A stretch of 64,000 nucleotides of DNA. Origin: Candidatus Latescibacterota bacterium. GTDB taxonomy: Bacteria; JAAXHH01. The DNA is taken from NCBI GenBank assembly GCA_022823465.1, contig JAJEHX010000028.1, positions 91,156 to 155,155 on the forward strand, given 5' to 3'. The first letter of the stretch is position 1. Each line of letters begins with the position of its first letter. Positions 25,066-38,261 of the stretch are shown here, one piece after another. The notes under the pieces are model-generated. The model was given only the letters and a program-made list of their open reading frames with translations, did not search any database and was not told the DNA's origin. The position numbers and the translations under genes were made by a program.

Positions 25066-25067
25066 AT
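25039..25067 (+). promoter_or_regulatory. Outward promoter at box C toward the recombinase gene
   Basis: TTGACT (25039-25044) is separated by 17 bases from ATATAT (25062-25067), with the box C sequence forming the spacer and -10. It reads to the right, toward the tyrosine recombinase, with a leader of about 370 bases. The -35 lies inside the candidate invertible segment. The rest of 25068-25444 shows no convincing gene. Confidence 0.5.
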
Positions 25068-25444
25068 ATACGGAGTAAAATCACATAAAAATCATTTTGG
25101 GTCACGAAGTGGTTGACCTGTCCTCTCTGCCATGCGTACCTTACCATATAGAAAGACAACGGCAAGGCAGAAAGGAGACTGTCACAATTGACCGACCTGC
25201 CCCCTGTTCAACCGCCAGCCCACTGTCGATTCCGTCGTTGGGGGACGCAACCCTGACCCCATGGGCAACGGTTTCGATCCTTCAGGCTCAGCCGCCCGAA
25301 TTGCGTTGAACCGTCCATTCACCTGGCAAAGAACATCGAGACTGGAGTTAGTGGCTTAAGTTCCTGCCAGTCTAACCCCGGAAAACACGATATTTCGATC
25401 TCGCCCATGAAAGCGGATTGGGTCTCTTGCGTGGAGATAGTACC

Positions 25445-26383
25445 ATGCGGCGTAGCATCTCCTTACAGCTTCCTCTCGACAACAGGGCCGATTCGTTGTC
25501 CGTTGACGTCGCGCGATTGCTGCAGGCCAGCATCGCGCCGAACACGGCGAAGGCGTACGGGGATGCATTGCGCAAGTTGTTCGAGCACCTGGATGGACAG
25601 CCATTGACCGACTCCACAATGGCCGGCTACCTGGCGCATTTGTATACCAGGGGACTTGCGCCGGCCTCTGTCACGGTCGTGGTACAGGCCGTCCGATTCT
25701 GGGAAAAACTCGAACACCGTCCGTCAAGTGTGGGGCCGTTGACGGCCCGGACGCTGGCCGGAATACGTCGCGAAGGTCGAAACAGGGGCCGCGGCCAGGT
25801 AACGGGATTGACGCGCGAGACGGTCAATCTCATGGTACAGAACGCCGTAGGAGCCGGTACCCTGGCCGGACTGAGAGACGCCGCGCTGTTTCGTGTAATG
25901 AGCGATGCCCTGTTAAGGATTGGGGAAGCCGTCGCCATCGACTGTGAGGACGTCACCGTCCAGTTCGACGGGAGCGGGCGACTGATGTTGCATCGAAGCA
26001 AGACCGACCAGGAGGGGAAAGGTGCCAGTCTCTTTCTGACCGCCCGAACCGTCGACGCGATCCGGCAGTTGCAGGAGGGAGCCGGCTACGCGGCCGGTCC
26101 CCTTTTCCGCCGGATGTTGAAGGGCGACCGTATGAGGGATGCCCGGCTGACGGTAGACGGGGCCCGGCTGGCCATCAAGGCATCTGCGGAACAGATCGGG
26201 ATCAAGGGCGTGAGCGGCCACAGTCTTCGCATTGGAACCGCCCAGGAACTCGCGCAACGCGGCGCCAGCCTGGTCGAATTGCAGAACGCTGGCCGCTGGA
26301 CCGACAGCCAGATGCCCGCGCACTACACCCGCGAGCAGGCCGCGAGCAAGGGCGCCGTCGCACGTTTGCTGGGGATTGACTGA
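25445..26383 (+). CDS. Tyrosine recombinase (phage integrase/XerD-like)
   Basis: The 312-residue protein has an N-terminal SAM-like core-binding domain (about residues 15-95) and a C-terminal catalytic domain in which all active-site residues can be placed: Arg158 (ALLRIGEAV), Lys186 (RSKTDQEGK), His259-Arg262 (SGHSLRIG), Trp285 at the second histidine position (NAGRWTD) and nucleophile Tyr294 (PAHYTRE). ATG 25445 with GGAG nine bases upstream is preferred over a TTG 27 bases earlier. No phage or integron genes surround it. Its nearest repeats are boxes B and C, which makes a role in inverting that segment likely, but this is inference. Confidence 0.93.
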   Translation: MRRSISLQLPLDNRADSLSVDVARLLQASIAPNTAKAYGDALRKLFEHLDGQPLTDSTMAGYLAHLYTRGLAPASVTVVVQAVRFWEKLEHRPSSVGPLTARTLAGIRREGRNRGRGQVTGLTRETVNLMVQNAVGAGTLAGLRDAALFRVMSDALLRIGEAVAIDCEDVTVQFDGSGRLMLHRSKTDQEGKGASLFLTARTVDAIRQLQEGAGYAAGPLFRRMLKGDRMRDARLTVDGARLAIKASAEQIGIKGVSGHSLRIGTAQELAQRGASLVELQNAGRWTDSQMPAHYTREQAASKGAVARLLGID

Positions 26384-26496
26384 GGGAGCTCGGCGCCGAG
26401 GGTGTCGTACCGTCTATCTATATCTTGTGCTGCCCACCGAAGCCTCGCTATGTGCGAGTCGAAACTCCGCGCCGCGCGGATCACGCGGGTGCGGCT

Positions 26497-28620
26497 TCAA
26501 CGCTTCTTCAGGAGATCGGCCAACGCGTCCACCGTCGTGACCGGCTGCCGGCACACAAACTGTTCGCAGACATAGGCTGTGGTCGCGCCATCGATCTGCG
26601 GCCGGTTGGCGAGGAGTGGGATGCGCTCCGCGGCACGGCCGACTGCACCGCCGTCGTCGCCGGTCGGATTGTGCAGGGCAACGACCTTGTTCGGCAGGAA
26701 GGTGCCGTCGATCAGGTCCAGCATGGCCCGCGTGGCGGCGTCCTCTCGGGCGCCGACCAGGGCGATCTCGACGGGCGTGCCGAGATACCAGGAGAGTCCG
26801 CACAGCAGCTGGCCGAATCCACCGGGTGCCGCGCCCATGTAATCCGTAAACAGGGAGAGGGTCTGCCCGGCCCGGTCCCGGTAATCGTGCCTGCCGGTAA
26901 ACGCGGCCAGCCTCAGCAGGTTCTGCACGCACACCGCATTGCCCGAGGGAATGGCGTTGTCGTAGGGGTTCTTGGACCGTACGATGAGCGTCTCGTGGTC
27001 GTCGCTGGTGAAGAAGAACCCGCCGTCCTCCGGGTCCCAGAACCGCTCGATCGTCGTGTCCATAAGGGTCACTGCCCGGGCGAACCAGGCCGGATCGAAG
27101 GTCGCCTCGTACAGATCGAGGAGCGCGGCCGTCGTGAAGGCGTAGTCGTCCAGGTAGCCGTTGAACCGCGCGCGTCCGTCCTTGAAGGTATGCAGCAGCC
27201 GGCCGTCTTCATACAAGGCGTCCAGAATGAAGCCCATCGAATCCACCGCCGCGTCGAGCCAGGCCGGTGCGCCGAAGACGCGGCTCGCCCGGGCAAGGCT
27301 GCCGATCATCAGCCCGTTCCAGTCCGTCATGATCTTCTCGTCCCGTCCGGGATGGACGCGCTTTTCGCGGTGATCGAAGAGGGTCCGGCGGCCTTCGGAC
27401 ACGATCGTCCGCAACTCGTCCGGCGCAACCCGCAGGTGGGCGGCCAGCGGTTCGAGGCCGACGTCCACGTGCAGGACGCTGGTCCCGTGTTCGAAGTTTC
27501 CGCCCTCTTCCACGCCGTAATACCGGGCGAACAGGCGGCCTTTCTCTTCCCCCAGGACGTCCTGGATTTCTTCCGGCGTCCACACGAAGAACCGGCCTTC
27601 CTCGCCCTCGCTGTCCGCGTCCTGGGTCGCATAGAAGCCGCCGCCGGGCTGCAGCATCTCTCCGATCACGTATGCCGCCGTTTCCGATACGACCTTATGG
27701 AACAGCGGCTCCTTGATGGCCTGAAAGGCCTCCGTATAGGTGCGCATGAGCAACGCGTTGTCGTAGAGCATCTTCTCGAAGTGGGGGATCAGCCACTTCG
27801 CGTCGACGGAATACCGGTGGAACCCGCCGCCCAGGTGGTCGTAGATGCCGCCGTTACCCATCTTCGCAAGGGAATGGGCGGCCATGTCGAGAGCTGTCTG
27901 CCGTCCGGACCTGAGGTGCTCGCGCAGCAGGAAGGACAGGGTCATGGACGGAGGGAACTTGGGCTGCGTGCCGAAACCGCCGTTGGTGGCGTCGTAGGAC
28001 GCGGCGATCCCGGCGTGTGCCTTGTCGAGCAGCCCCATATCTAGGGTTTCGTTGCTCGAGGCGAATCTGGCCAGTTCGACGAGGCGGTCTTTGAGCTTTT
28101 CGCCCTGTTCTTCCGCGTCGGACCGGCGTTCCTGGTAGAACTGGGCCACCGCCTGGAGAATGCGTGGAAACCCGGGCCGGCCGTACCGGTCGTCCGGGGG
28201 GAAATAGGTGCCGCCGTAGAAGGGTTTCAGCTCGGGCGTGAGGAAGACCGTCATGGGCCAGCCGCCGCTGCCCGTCATGGCGGTGACGGCGTTCATGTAG
28301 ATCTCGTCCAGGTCGGGCCGTTCCTCCCGGTCCACCTTGACGTTGACGAAATGCCGGTTCATGATCTCCGCCGTTTCCCCGTTCTCGAAGGACTCGTGGG
28401 CCATTACGTGACACCAGTGGCAGGCGGAGTATCCGATGGACAGCATCACGGGCCTGTCTTCGGACCGGGCCTTCTCCAGGGCCTCCTCGCCCCAGGGATA
28501 CCAGTCCACGGGATTGTAGGCGTGCTGCCTGAGGTAGGGACTGGTCTCGTGGACCAGGCGGTTGGCCTGCTGTTCTATGTGCTGTCCGGCCTGCTGTTCG
28601 GCGTGCCGCGTATCGTTCAA
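26497..28620 (-). CDS. Thioredoxin-domain protein of the YyaL/DUF255 family
   Basis: A 707-residue cytosolic protein with two parts: an N-terminal thioredoxin-like DUF255 domain ([22 protein letters not shown], then [15 protein letters not shown] with the CHWC pair) and a C-terminal alpha/alpha barrel related to six-hairpin glycosidases ([32 protein letters not shown]). The human homologue is SPATA20; function remains poorly defined. The start is taken as TTG 28620, just after the stop of the oxidoreductase gene, since a longer frame to 28821 would read antiparallel-free but out of frame through that gene. Length is then typical. Confidence 0.88.
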   Translation of the reverse strand: MNDTRHAEQQAGQHIEQQANRLVHETSPYLRQHAYNPVDWYPWGEEALEKARSEDRPVMLSIGYSACHWCHVMAHESFENGETAEIMNRHFVNVKVDREERPDLDEIYMNAVTAMTGSGGWPMTVFLTPELKPFYGGTYFPPDDRYGRPGFPRILQAVAQFYQERRSDAEEQGEKLKDRLVELARFASSNETLDMGLLDKAHAGIAASYDATNGGFGTQPKFPPSMTLSFLLREHLRSGRQTALDMAAHSLAKMGNGGIYDHLGGGFHRYSVDAKWLIPHFEKMLYDNALLMRTYTEAFQAIKEPLFHKVVSETAAYVIGEMLQPGGGFYATQDADSEGEEGRFFVWTPEEIQDVLGEEKGRLFARYYGVEEGGNFEHGTSVLHVDVGLEPLAAHLRVAPDELRTIVSEGRRTLFDHREKRVHPGRDEKIMTDWNGLMIGSLARASRVFGAPAWLDAAVDSMGFILDALYEDGRLLHTFKDGRARFNGYLDDYAFTTAALLDLYEATFDPAWFARAVTLMDTTIERFWDPEDGGFFFTSDDHETLIVRSKNPYDNAIPSGNAVCVQNLLRLAAFTGRHDYRDRAGQTLSLFTDYMGAAPGGFGQLLCGLSWYLGTPVEIALVGAREDAATRAMLDLIDGTFLPNKVVALHNPTGDDGGAVGRAAERIPLLANRPQIDGATTAYVCEQFVCRQPVTTVDALADLLKKR

Positions 28621-28621
28621 C

Positions 28622-29647
28622 TCATACCATCCCTTCTCTGACCATGCGTTCCAGGGCAAAATCGCGGACGTCGATGGGGAACTCCATGACGCACCGCCGG
28701 GCGGAGGATTCGAAAATGCCCATGATGGTTTCCAGGGCCACGCGGGCGGTCTTCGCTTCGGACCGGTGGGCGGCGCGGCCTTCCACGGCGGAGACCAGTT
28801 CCTCCAGTTCACCGCAGACATTCGAGTAGGTCTCGTCCAGCCGCGGCGTGTGCCAGCCCTCCGACCGGTAGCTGGACAGCATCTTCAGCGGCGGTCCGTC
28901 GGGGTTGTTCACTTCGATGATGCCGTCGGAACCGATGACCCGGAAGGAGAAAGACTGGCTCGCCCGCTCGCCGAGCTCGATGAATCCCACCACCCCGTTG
29001 CCGTACCCGACGCGTCCGACCGCCATGTCTTCCACCGGCATGTCCGGATGGTTGCGCCGGCCTTCGATCTTGCGGGGCCGGTCGATCTGCCCCATGACCC
29101 ACAGCGGCGGACTGTCGCCGTTCAGGTAGTTGATCAGGTCGATTACGTGGGTGCCGTTGTTCATAAGGTCGAGGGTGCAGTGGCCCCAGATTATGGCGAC
29201 TTCCCCGATTTCCCCCGCCTGGATCAACGCCCTCGCCCGGACGGCCTGTGGCGAGAACCGGTGGGCGTGGCCGATGGCCAGGACTGCGCCGGCCTTTTCG
29301 CAGGCTTCGATCATCCGGTCGGCTTCATCCAGGGAGACGGCCATGGGTTTCTCGCACAGGATCCCTTTCGCGCCGCGCTCCGCCGCCGCGATCGTCGCTT
29401 CGCAGTGTCCCCGGGGCCAGGTGCATACGCTCACCAGGTCGAGATCCTCCCGCTCCAGCATTTCGCGATGGTCTTCATAAAGCCGGATGCCATGTTCGCC
29501 GGCGAGACGCCGCGCCTTCTCTCCGTCCGGATGGATGTCCGATCCGGCGATCAGTTCGACTTCGGCGTTTTCTACGTGACGGTATCCGTCCGCGTGGGCG
29601 CCGGCGATGCCGCCGCAACCGATGAATCCCGCCCGGTACTTATTCAT
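28622..29647 (-). CDS. Gfo/Idh/MocA-family oxidoreductase
   Basis: The 341-residue enzyme begins [19 protein letters not shown], an NAD(P)-binding Rossmann fold, continues with [16 protein letters not shown] and the diagnostic [15 protein letters not shown], and has the catalytic-domain histidine segment [15 protein letters not shown]. Such enzymes oxidise or isomerise sugars and inositols. It is upstream of, and tightly linked to, the YyaL-type gene (one base between stop and the assumed start). Substrate not assigned. Confidence 0.9.
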   Translation of the reverse strand: MNKYRAGFIGCGGIAGAHADGYRHVENAEVELIAGSDIHPDGEKARRLAGEHGIRLYEDHREMLEREDLDLVSVCTWPRGHCEATIAAAERGAKGILCEKPMAVSLDEADRMIEACEKAGAVLAIGHAHRFSPQAVRARALIQAGEIGEVAIIWGHCTLDLMNNGTHVIDLINYLNGDSPPLWVMGQIDRPRKIEGRRNHPDMPVEDMAVGRVGYGNGVVGFIELGERASQSFSFRVIGSDGIIEVNNPDGPPLKMLSSYRSEGWHTPRLDETYSNVCGELEELVSAVEGRAAHRSEAKTARVALETIMGIFESSARRCVMEFPIDVRDFALERMVREGMV

Positions 29648-29674
29648 GAATGGTCTTCCGATGAAGGTACAGGT

Positions 29675-29699
29675 GGTCAGGCCCGGAGCACGTGTACGG

Positions 29700-29715
<16 letters not shown>
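29675..29715. repeat. Short tandem duplication at the 3' end of the DDAH-like gene
   Basis: GGTCAGGCCCGGAGCACG occurs at 29675-29692 and 29698-29715, a 23-base period. The right-hand copy contains the last codons and the stop of the DDAH-like gene, so the end of the gene was copied downstream. Confidence 0.7.
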
Positions 29716-32665
<2,950 letters not shown>

Positions 32666-32738
32666 CTAACCGGCGCGGGCGCCTTTCGGTCCGTCACGGG
32701 ACGCGCCCTGCGCGAAGCGCCCTGACATTGGGGTTACG

Positions 32739-35429
32739 CTAACCGGTACGGGCGACTTTCGACCGTGGTGATTTTCTGGCGCGTCGGATTTCCTCGCGCT
32801 TCTTCGCGATCCAGTTCTGCCACCAGACCACGATGGGACTGGCGATGAAGATCGAAGAATAGGTCCCGGTGACGACGCCGAAGGTCAGCGCCAGGGCGAA
32901 ACCCCAGTTGGTCGACGCGCTGCCCGCCAGCAGGAAGGCCAGGACCAGGAGGACGGTGAGCGACGTCATCATGGTGCGGTTCAGGCATTCGTTGATGCTC
33001 CGGTCCACCACGCCGGAAAACCCTTCCGTCCGGGTTCGGCCCAGGCTTTCCCTTATGCGGTCGTAGACCACGATGGTATCGTTCGTCGAATACCCCACGA
33101 CGGTCAGCAGGGCCGCCACGACCGCCATGGTCAGCTCCTCGCCCACGAGGGTGAGGAGGGCCAGGACGATGAGCACGTCGTGGATCAGCGCGACGATCGT
33201 ACCGATACCGAACCGGAATCCATTGACCTGCCGGAACCGGATGGTGATGTAGAGGACGATGCCGATGATGGAAGCCCCCACGGCGCCCATGGCGTCGACC
33301 GTGAGTTCCTTGCCGATCTTCGGGCTGACGTTGTATTCCTGCCGCAGCCAGTCCTGTTCATCGCCCTTGAGGTTATCGGGGAACTGTTCCCGGAGCGTCG
33401 TCTTGACGGCGGATGCGATCTGCTGCTCGTTCCAGTCGCTGTCAGCCGCCCTGATCAGGATGTTGTCCTCCTCGCCGATCACCTTGATCTCGCTCTGGCT
33501 CAGGTCGACTTCCTGGTTCTCGATGGCGACGTTGCCCAGCGCGCCGCGGATGTCCTGGACCTGCACCGGGGGATCGAACCGCATCTCGATCAGCGACCCG
33601 CTTTGAAAGTCCACGCCCCAGTTCACCCCGCCGCGCAGGACGATGGTCCCCAGGCCGACCGCAATCACGCACCAGGTGATGAGAAACGCCAGCTTGCCGA
33701 ACCGCATGAATCCGAAGAACAGGCGGCCGAAGGGATCGGTCCGGCCGATGCTGACCTGGACGAGCTGCCACCGGTCGATGAGCGCGTCGAAGAGGGACCG
33801 CGTGATGAAGATGGCCGTGAACATGCTGATCAGGATGCCGAACCCAAGCGTCACGGCGAAGCCCTTGATGGGTCCGGTGCCGAACTCGTACAGGGCGAAG
33901 GCGGTGATCAGGGTGGTGATGTTGGCGTCCACGATGGTGCGCAGGGCGTTGCCATACCCGCTGTCCACGGCCTGCCGGATCGTCTTCTGCCCCGCCTTGA
34001 GCTCTTCCTTGATCCGTTCGAATATGAGGATATTGGCATCTACCGACATGCCCATCGTCAGGATGATCCCCGCTATTCCGGGCAGCGTCAGCGTCGCCTG
34101 GAAGGCCCCGAGGACGGCCAGGAGAAAGAGGAGGTTCAGGATCAGGGCGAAATTTGCGATGAAGCCGGCCGTCCGGTAATACACCGCCATGAAGATCATG
34201 ACGGCGATAAGACCGAGAATCGAGGCCCACTTGCCTGAGTTGATGGCGTCCTCGCCCAGGGACGGCCCCACGACGTACTTGCTGATGATCTCCATCGGAG
34301 CGGGCAGGGCGCCGGCGCGCAGGACGATGGCGAGGTCCCGGGCCTCCTCCAGGGAGTTGATGCCGGTGATCTCGCCCCTGCCGTTGGGAATACGTCCCTG
34401 GATGACCGGGGCCGAGAACACCCGGCCGTCCAGCACGATCGCCAGGCGCCGTCCGATGTTGTTCCCCGTCACGCGGGAGAAGGTCCTGGCGCCGTCGTCC
34501 GTTGTCGTGAAGCCGACCGACGCCACCCCCATGCTGCCGATATCGCTGCCTGAGCCGGTCTGCGGATAGGCGTCCGCCAGCACCGCCCCGGTCAGTTCCG
34601 GCTGGGCTTGCATGTAGTAGTAGGACCTGACGCGCTGGCCGCTGGCGGTCGTCCGCATCACCCCGCCCCGGATTTCCGCGCCGTCCGGGATGAAGCTTTG
34701 CACCTGGGGCTGGGCCAGGATCTCGTCGATCCGCGCGACGTTGCTCGCCGGTACGATGATTTCGTTATCAGAGAGGTCGATGAGGCTCAGGAAGGGGTTG
34801 CGTTCCGCCGAAATGGCCGCTTCGGGTATCAGGGCGTTCGTATCCGCCGGAGCGCTGGTGGTATCCCGGGCTGCAAGCAGGGCGTCTATGCGCTCTACGA
34901 CCGACCGCAGTTCGACGCCGTCGCGCAGCAGCCTGAACTCCAGCTGGGCGGTCTGATTGATCAGCGTCATGGCCCGGTCGATATCCTTCAGTCCCGGCAG
35001 CTCGACGATGATGCGGTCTTCGCCTTCCTGCTGGATGATCGGTTCGGTGACGCCGAATTCGTTGACGCGGTTCGAGATGACCTGCATGGCCCGTTCCACC
35101 ACGTCTATGGCTTCCTCTTCCGGCAGGTTGGACTTGTCCACCTCAAGCTTGATGTGCACCCCGCCCTGGAGGTCCAGGCCCAGGCGTATGGACTGGTCCT
35201 GCAGCCGGTCGCGTTCGGTCTTGGTCAGATTCAGCTCTTTGAGCTGGGCCTTGTCTTCCCCTGTCAGCAGGAGATCCGAGTCGATCGTTTCGGCCTGTTC
35301 CGGGGAAAGGGTGTTCTGAACGGGGGCGTATTGCCAGTAGTCGGATGTTCTGAAGGAAGGATAGACGTACCACAGCGCGGTGAAGATTACTGCGAGAATT
35401 AGAACGATGCGTACCTGTTTCCACTGCAT
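32739..35429 (-). CDS. secDF: Fused protein-export membrane protein SecDF
   Basis: The 896-residue product combines SecD (about residues 1-560) and SecF (about 575-896) in one chain, as in several FCB bacteria. SecDF uses the proton gradient to help the Sec channel release secreted proteins. Visible: an N-terminal membrane segment, the periplasmic P1 segment with LGLDLQGGVHIKLEV, the SecD block ITGINSLEEARDLAIVLRAGALP, membrane segments with MSVDANILIFERIKEEL, then the SecF start (LGTIVLRGGVNWGVDFQSGS) and VGYSTNDTIVVYDRIRE. ATG 35429 is preferred over TTG 35435. The gene ends 90 bases before ligA starts. Confidence 0.96.
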   Translation of the reverse strand: MQWKQVRIVLILAVIFTALWYVYPSFRTSDYWQYAPVQNTLSPEQAETIDSDLLLTGEDKAQLKELNLTKTERDRLQDQSIRLGLDLQGGVHIKLEVDKSNLPEEEAIDVVERAMQVISNRVNEFGVTEPIIQQEGEDRIIVELPGLKDIDRAMTLINQTAQLEFRLLRDGVELRSVVERIDALLAARDTTSAPADTNALIPEAAISAERNPFLSLIDLSDNEIIVPASNVARIDEILAQPQVQSFIPDGAEIRGGVMRTTASGQRVRSYYYMQAQPELTGAVLADAYPQTGSGSDIGSMGVASVGFTTTDDGARTFSRVTGNNIGRRLAIVLDGRVFSAPVIQGRIPNGRGEITGINSLEEARDLAIVLRAGALPAPMEIISKYVVGPSLGEDAINSGKWASILGLIAVMIFMAVYYRTAGFIANFALILNLLFLLAVLGAFQATLTLPGIAGIILTMGMSVDANILIFERIKEELKAGQKTIRQAVDSGYGNALRTIVDANITTLITAFALYEFGTGPIKGFAVTLGFGILISMFTAIFITRSLFDALIDRWQLVQVSIGRTDPFGRLFFGFMRFGKLAFLITWCVIAVGLGTIVLRGGVNWGVDFQSGSLIEMRFDPPVQVQDIRGALGNVAIENQEVDLSQSEIKVIGEEDNILIRAADSDWNEQQIASAVKTTLREQFPDNLKGDEQDWLRQEYNVSPKIGKELTVDAMGAVGASIIGIVLYITIRFRQVNGFRFGIGTIVALIHDVLIVLALLTLVGEELTMAVVAALLTVVGYSTNDTIVVYDRIRESLGRTRTEGFSGVVDRSINECLNRTMMTSLTVLLVLAFLLAGSASTNWGFALALTFGVVTGTYSSIFIASPIVVWWQNWIAKKREEIRRARKSPRSKVARTG

Positions 35430-35451
35430 GTGCAACCGGGCTCCTAAGCAG

Positions 35452-35491
35452 ACAAAGGCGGGTTGCTTGACTGCCCGCTACCCGCCTTTGT
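35452..35491. terminator. Perfect 12-bp hairpin between the LysM-like gene and secDF
   Basis: ACAAAGGCGGGT (35452-35463) and ACCCGCCTTTGT (35480-35491) are exact inverted repeats with a 16-base loop. Position at the end of the lipoprotein gene and just upstream of secDF suggests a terminator or attenuator between them. The U-run is short. Confidence 0.5.
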
Positions 35492-35539
35492 ATCTGCGTT
35501 GCGTATTAGGTAAATCAATGTACGATGGGAATCTGGCCG

Positions 35540-36709
35540 TTAGTCTCTCAGGGCAAAAAGCACGTTCTGGCCGGCGAAGTTATCCGGCACGAGCAGTTCG
35601 ATGGATACCCGGTCGCCCGAGGGATGGAATGCGACGACGTAGTCCTGCCCGTCCCTGAAGGTACGCGGGAATACGTCTACCTTCTTGATACTGTCCAGCG
35701 ACGGGAAAGCCGACCGCTCGATCGTGAGGACCGTGCCTTCACGCAGGTCCTGCGACTGCGAGAAGTCCACGCCGGAGAGTGATTCGACGCGGGGTCCGCC
35801 GAAGAACGGATCCTTGATGACCATCGAGTCTTTCCAGTGGTCCATGGTGTTTACCGCGAAGAAAATCGAGTTCAGCTTCATCTCGGCCGCAAGCTTAGCC
35901 TGTTCTTCCATGTCCCGCTGTGCCAGCGCCTCGTCGCGGGCCTCGCCCAGCATCGCGATCTGTCCATTGAGCCGCTCTTCTTCGCTGCGGAGGAATACGA
36001 TCCGCTCTTCGAGCATGTCCTTGACCTGGCCCAGCGAATCGGCGATGAAAGCCGCCCGGGCCTCGGCCGCGTCGCGCTCGTCGGTCAGCGTCGCGATGGT
36101 GCGGTTTATACGCGCCCTGGCGATGCGTTGCGCACGGCCCGGCGACATGTCCGCGGTCCCCTGCGTCACGTACGTGCCGAGGATGCCGTCCTTGTAAAGG
36201 AGCCAGATCTGGTTGCCGACGTTCAGGTCTTCAACCAGCGCGGTCTGCTCAACCGCGTCGCGGGCTTCGGCTGGCGAAAGGCCGTGATTCTCCATGAGGT
36301 ACTGCAGCGCGACCGGCAGGTGGGAATCGCCGCGCTGAACCGTATAAGGCGCCGGAAGATCGTCTCGAAGATCCTGCATCTGCTGTTGCAGTTCCGCGAC
36401 CTCGCCCCGGGTATCGATGATCTCCTGTACGAGACCGCGGTACGAGACGTCCGCCTCGCTGGCCAGCATTTCGTTTAAAACGGCTTCGTGCTCGGGATTC
36501 AGCGCCATATTGGTCAACGATTCCGCATCGACCTGCCTCTCGGGATTTGATTCGATGAACGTCGAGATCGTCGTCTGGATCTCTTCCTGCTTGGCGCGGA
36601 TTTCCTGCTCCGTGGCGTCCAACCGTTCCACGAGTTCCTCGAAGTTCGCAGGTTCGGTTGCACATCCCATGACCAGCGCCATGGTTAGCAGTACGAATAT
36701 ACCTCGCAT
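35540..36709 (-). CDS. Coiled-coil lipoprotein with a LysM-like segment
   Basis: A 389-residue product with lipobox ALVMGC and lipid-accepting Cys16. The first 115 residues are acidic and helical; a LysM-like segment YTVQRGDSHLPVALQYL follows at about 122. Residues about 205-290 form a long coiled coil (RDAAEARAAFIADSLGQVKDMLEERI). The C-terminal 80 residues are mixed and end QNVLFALRD. Likely an envelope protein facing the periplasm. Its upstream promoter is a perfect consensus, which suggests strong expression. Confidence 0.7.
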   Translation of the reverse strand: MRGIFVLLTMALVMGCATEPANFEELVERLDATEQEIRAKQEEIQTTISTFIESNPERQVDAESLTNMALNPEHEAVLNEMLASEADVSYRGLVQEIIDTRGEVAELQQQMQDLRDDLPAPYTVQRGDSHLPVALQYLMENHGLSPAEARDAVEQTALVEDLNVGNQIWLLYKDGILGTYVTQGTADMSPGRAQRIARARINRTIATLTDERDAAEARAAFIADSLGQVKDMLEERIVFLRSEEERLNGQIAMLGEARDEALAQRDMEEQAKLAAEMKLNSIFFAVNTMDHWKDSMVIKDPFFGGPRVESLSGVDFSQSQDLREGTVLTIERSAFPSLDSIKKVDVFPRTFRDGQDYVVAFHPSGDRVSIELLVPDNFAGQNVLFALRD

Positions 36710-36786
36710 TGGACTCCTCCGTTAAGAGTGGTTTACCGGCGTTTCTTTTCGATTCACGGTAGATATAGATTTCAGAGCAATAAACA

Positions 36787-36815
36787 ATTATATAGCCAAA
36801 GTCGAGATTTGTCAA
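36787..36815 (-). promoter_or_regulatory. Perfect sigma-70 consensus promoter
   Basis: On the minus strand TTGACA (36810-36815), 17 bases, then TATAAT (36787-36792). It precedes the lipoprotein gene at 36709, with a leader of about 70 bases. This anchors the reading of other promoters in the window. Confidence 0.8.
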
Positions 36816-36835
36816 GGATACTTGGCCTATCGCAC

Positions 36836-37255
36836 TCAGTCCGGATACTTTCGTCTCATCTCCTTGACGGACTCGCTCACGAGCGCTTCCAGCACGTCCA
36901 TGTCCACGTCGGCCAGTTTGTTGACGTACAGGCAGGACTTGCCGGTCTTGTGCTTGCCCAGGCGGGAAAGCAGTGCTTCTTTTGCTTCGAAACCGGGCAT
37001 GATGTAAATCGACAGGTTCTGTTTGCGCGGAGAAAACCCCGCGATGGGCCAGTCGGCTTCCTGTCCGCTCGCGTACCGGTAGTGGTAGCTACCGAACCCC
37101 ACGATGGACGATCCCCACATCACGGGTTCTTCTCCGGTCACCCGCCGCATGAGATCCAGCAGGACACGCGCGTCTTCCCGTCTGCGCGGGTGGTCAACCG
37201 CGTCAATAAAGGCTTCCACACTGGCGTCGGTGGGCCGGGTTTTGAGGTCGGACAT
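36836..37255 (-). CDS. DUF1801 (YdhG-type) protein
   Basis: A small cytosolic alpha/beta protein of 139 residues with the DUF1801 pattern: ARVLLDLMRRVTGEEPVMWGSSIVGFG, PRKQNLSIYIMPGF and GKSCLYVNKLADVDMDVLE. Family members are structurally like the frataxin/YdhG group and have no settled function. It stands alone on the minus strand. Confidence 0.88.
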   Translation of the reverse strand: MSDLKTRPTDASVEAFIDAVDHPRRREDARVLLDLMRRVTGEEPVMWGSSIVGFGSYHYRYASGQEADWPIAGFSPRKQNLSIYIMPGFEAKEALLSRLGKHKTGKSCLYVNKLADVDMDVLEALVSESVKEMRRKYPD

Positions 37256-37277
37256 GGTTTGGGCCTAAGTCAGATGT

Positions 37278-37730
37278 TTACCTTTTAGAATCTTCACCGG
37301 GCGGTCGTGCGGCGTATGCGGCGAATCCGCGGACGCCCAGGTAGTAATACCACCGCCTTATTATGAACATCCCCTCCTGTTTCAAAAACCTCCGGAACTC
37401 CTTGTCCGCCCATTTCCTGACCTGTTTATGGCTCCGCGTTCCGAGAGGGTGGGGCAACACGCGTTCCCGGAGGCACTGGTAGGCGACGTCATGGAGCAAG
37501 GCCGCTTCCATTGTATTGTCGGTGTCTATGGTGGGACCGGAAGCGCCGTCCCATTCGTAACCGGGACGAACGTACATGGCGGCACTGTCAATATCGACCA
37601 GCGGCTTGCCGTCTTCATCATACAAATGTACGGCCACGTCATCCGGTAAGGGGCTGTTCCGGAGCGGGAAGCAGTAGGTTTCTGTGACCTGGTACTTGGG
37701 TCTGCGCTTGATTTCTTCGTAGTTTCCCAT
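37278..37730 (-). CDS. DUF1353 protein
   Basis: A 150-residue protein with the DUF1353 core: AAMYVRPGYEWDGASGPTID followed by AALLHDVAYQCLRE, where two aspartates and a histidine recall a metal site. The family is frequent in phages and genomic islands; function unknown. ATG 37730 follows an AAAGGGGG ribosome binding site. A GTG one codon earlier is an alternative. Confidence 0.85.
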   Translation of the reverse strand: MGNYEEIKRRPKYQVTETYCFPLRNSPLPDDVAVHLYDEDGKPLVDIDSAAMYVRPGYEWDGASGPTIDTDNTMEAALLHDVAYQCLRERVLPHPLGTRSHKQVRKWADKEFRRFLKQEGMFIIRRWYYYLGVRGFAAYAARPPGEDSKR

Positions 37731-37829
37731 CACGAACCCCCTTTTGAAAACCGCCGTTTAAGGCCCCTGACGGACGCAAGGGCTGGATTGAGCATGATCC
37801 GTCCCCGGTCTCCGTCGCCTAGTGGTATG

Positions 37830-38261
37830 TCAAACTGCCAGGGGACGGTTCCACCGCAGCCCCCCGAAGCGCGCGAAATCACGATCCAGCGTAATCCATT
37901 CGCAGCCGGACTCGATGGCCAGGGCCGCCAGATAGGCGTCGGGAACCAGGTTCCCTCTGACTTCGGCGTCCAGGTACAGTCGCTGAAATATCTCCCAATG
38001 TCGGGGACCAGGAAAGACCGGCACGCAGTGGGGCTGTGCTCTGATCGCTCGTGTGAAATCCAACGCCTCCTCCGCCGGACTCGGAAGGGCGAAAACACGG
38101 GGATGGGTAACGATACGGAGAAACCCGTTCAGTACCAGTTCCGATATGCCGAACACCTCTTCGCCCTCGAGCACGTTTTCGAGCCAACCGCGACAGGACG
38201 CGTGTTCCGGCACGTCGTCGCGATACGCCGCTACGAGGATGTTGACGTCAGGAAGGACCAT
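37830..38261 (-). CDS. vapC: PIN-domain toxin VapC
   Basis: The 143-residue protein is a PIN-domain ribonuclease: LPDVNILVAAYRDD with Asp5, an acidic ISELVLNGFLRIV region, PDAYLAALAIES and ITLDRDFARF complete the metal-binding acidic set. VapC toxins cleave tRNA or rRNA when released from VapB. Its start overlaps the end of the antitoxin gene by 14 bases, as is usual for coupled toxin-antitoxin pairs. Confidence 0.93.
   Translation of the reverse strand: MVLPDVNILVAAYRDDVPEHASCRGWLENVLEGEEVFGISELVLNGFLRIVTHPRVFALPSPAEEALDFTRAIRAQPHCVPVFPGPRHWEIFQRLYLDAEVRGNLVPDAYLAALAIESGCEWITLDRDFARFGGLRWNRPLAV

Noticed and set aside
24950..25165. 71-residue minus-strand frame across box C
   Set aside because: AT-rich, no ribosome binding site, no family resemblance, and it would cross the inverted repeat and promoter.
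25445..26383. Integron integrase
   Set aside because: No integron-type additional domain is visible and no attC-like cassettes follow the gene.
28621..28821. Longer N-terminus for the YyaL-type protein
   Set aside because: The extra residues overlap the oxidoreductase gene out of frame and are Pro/Trp-rich; the family starts near [11 protein letters not shown].
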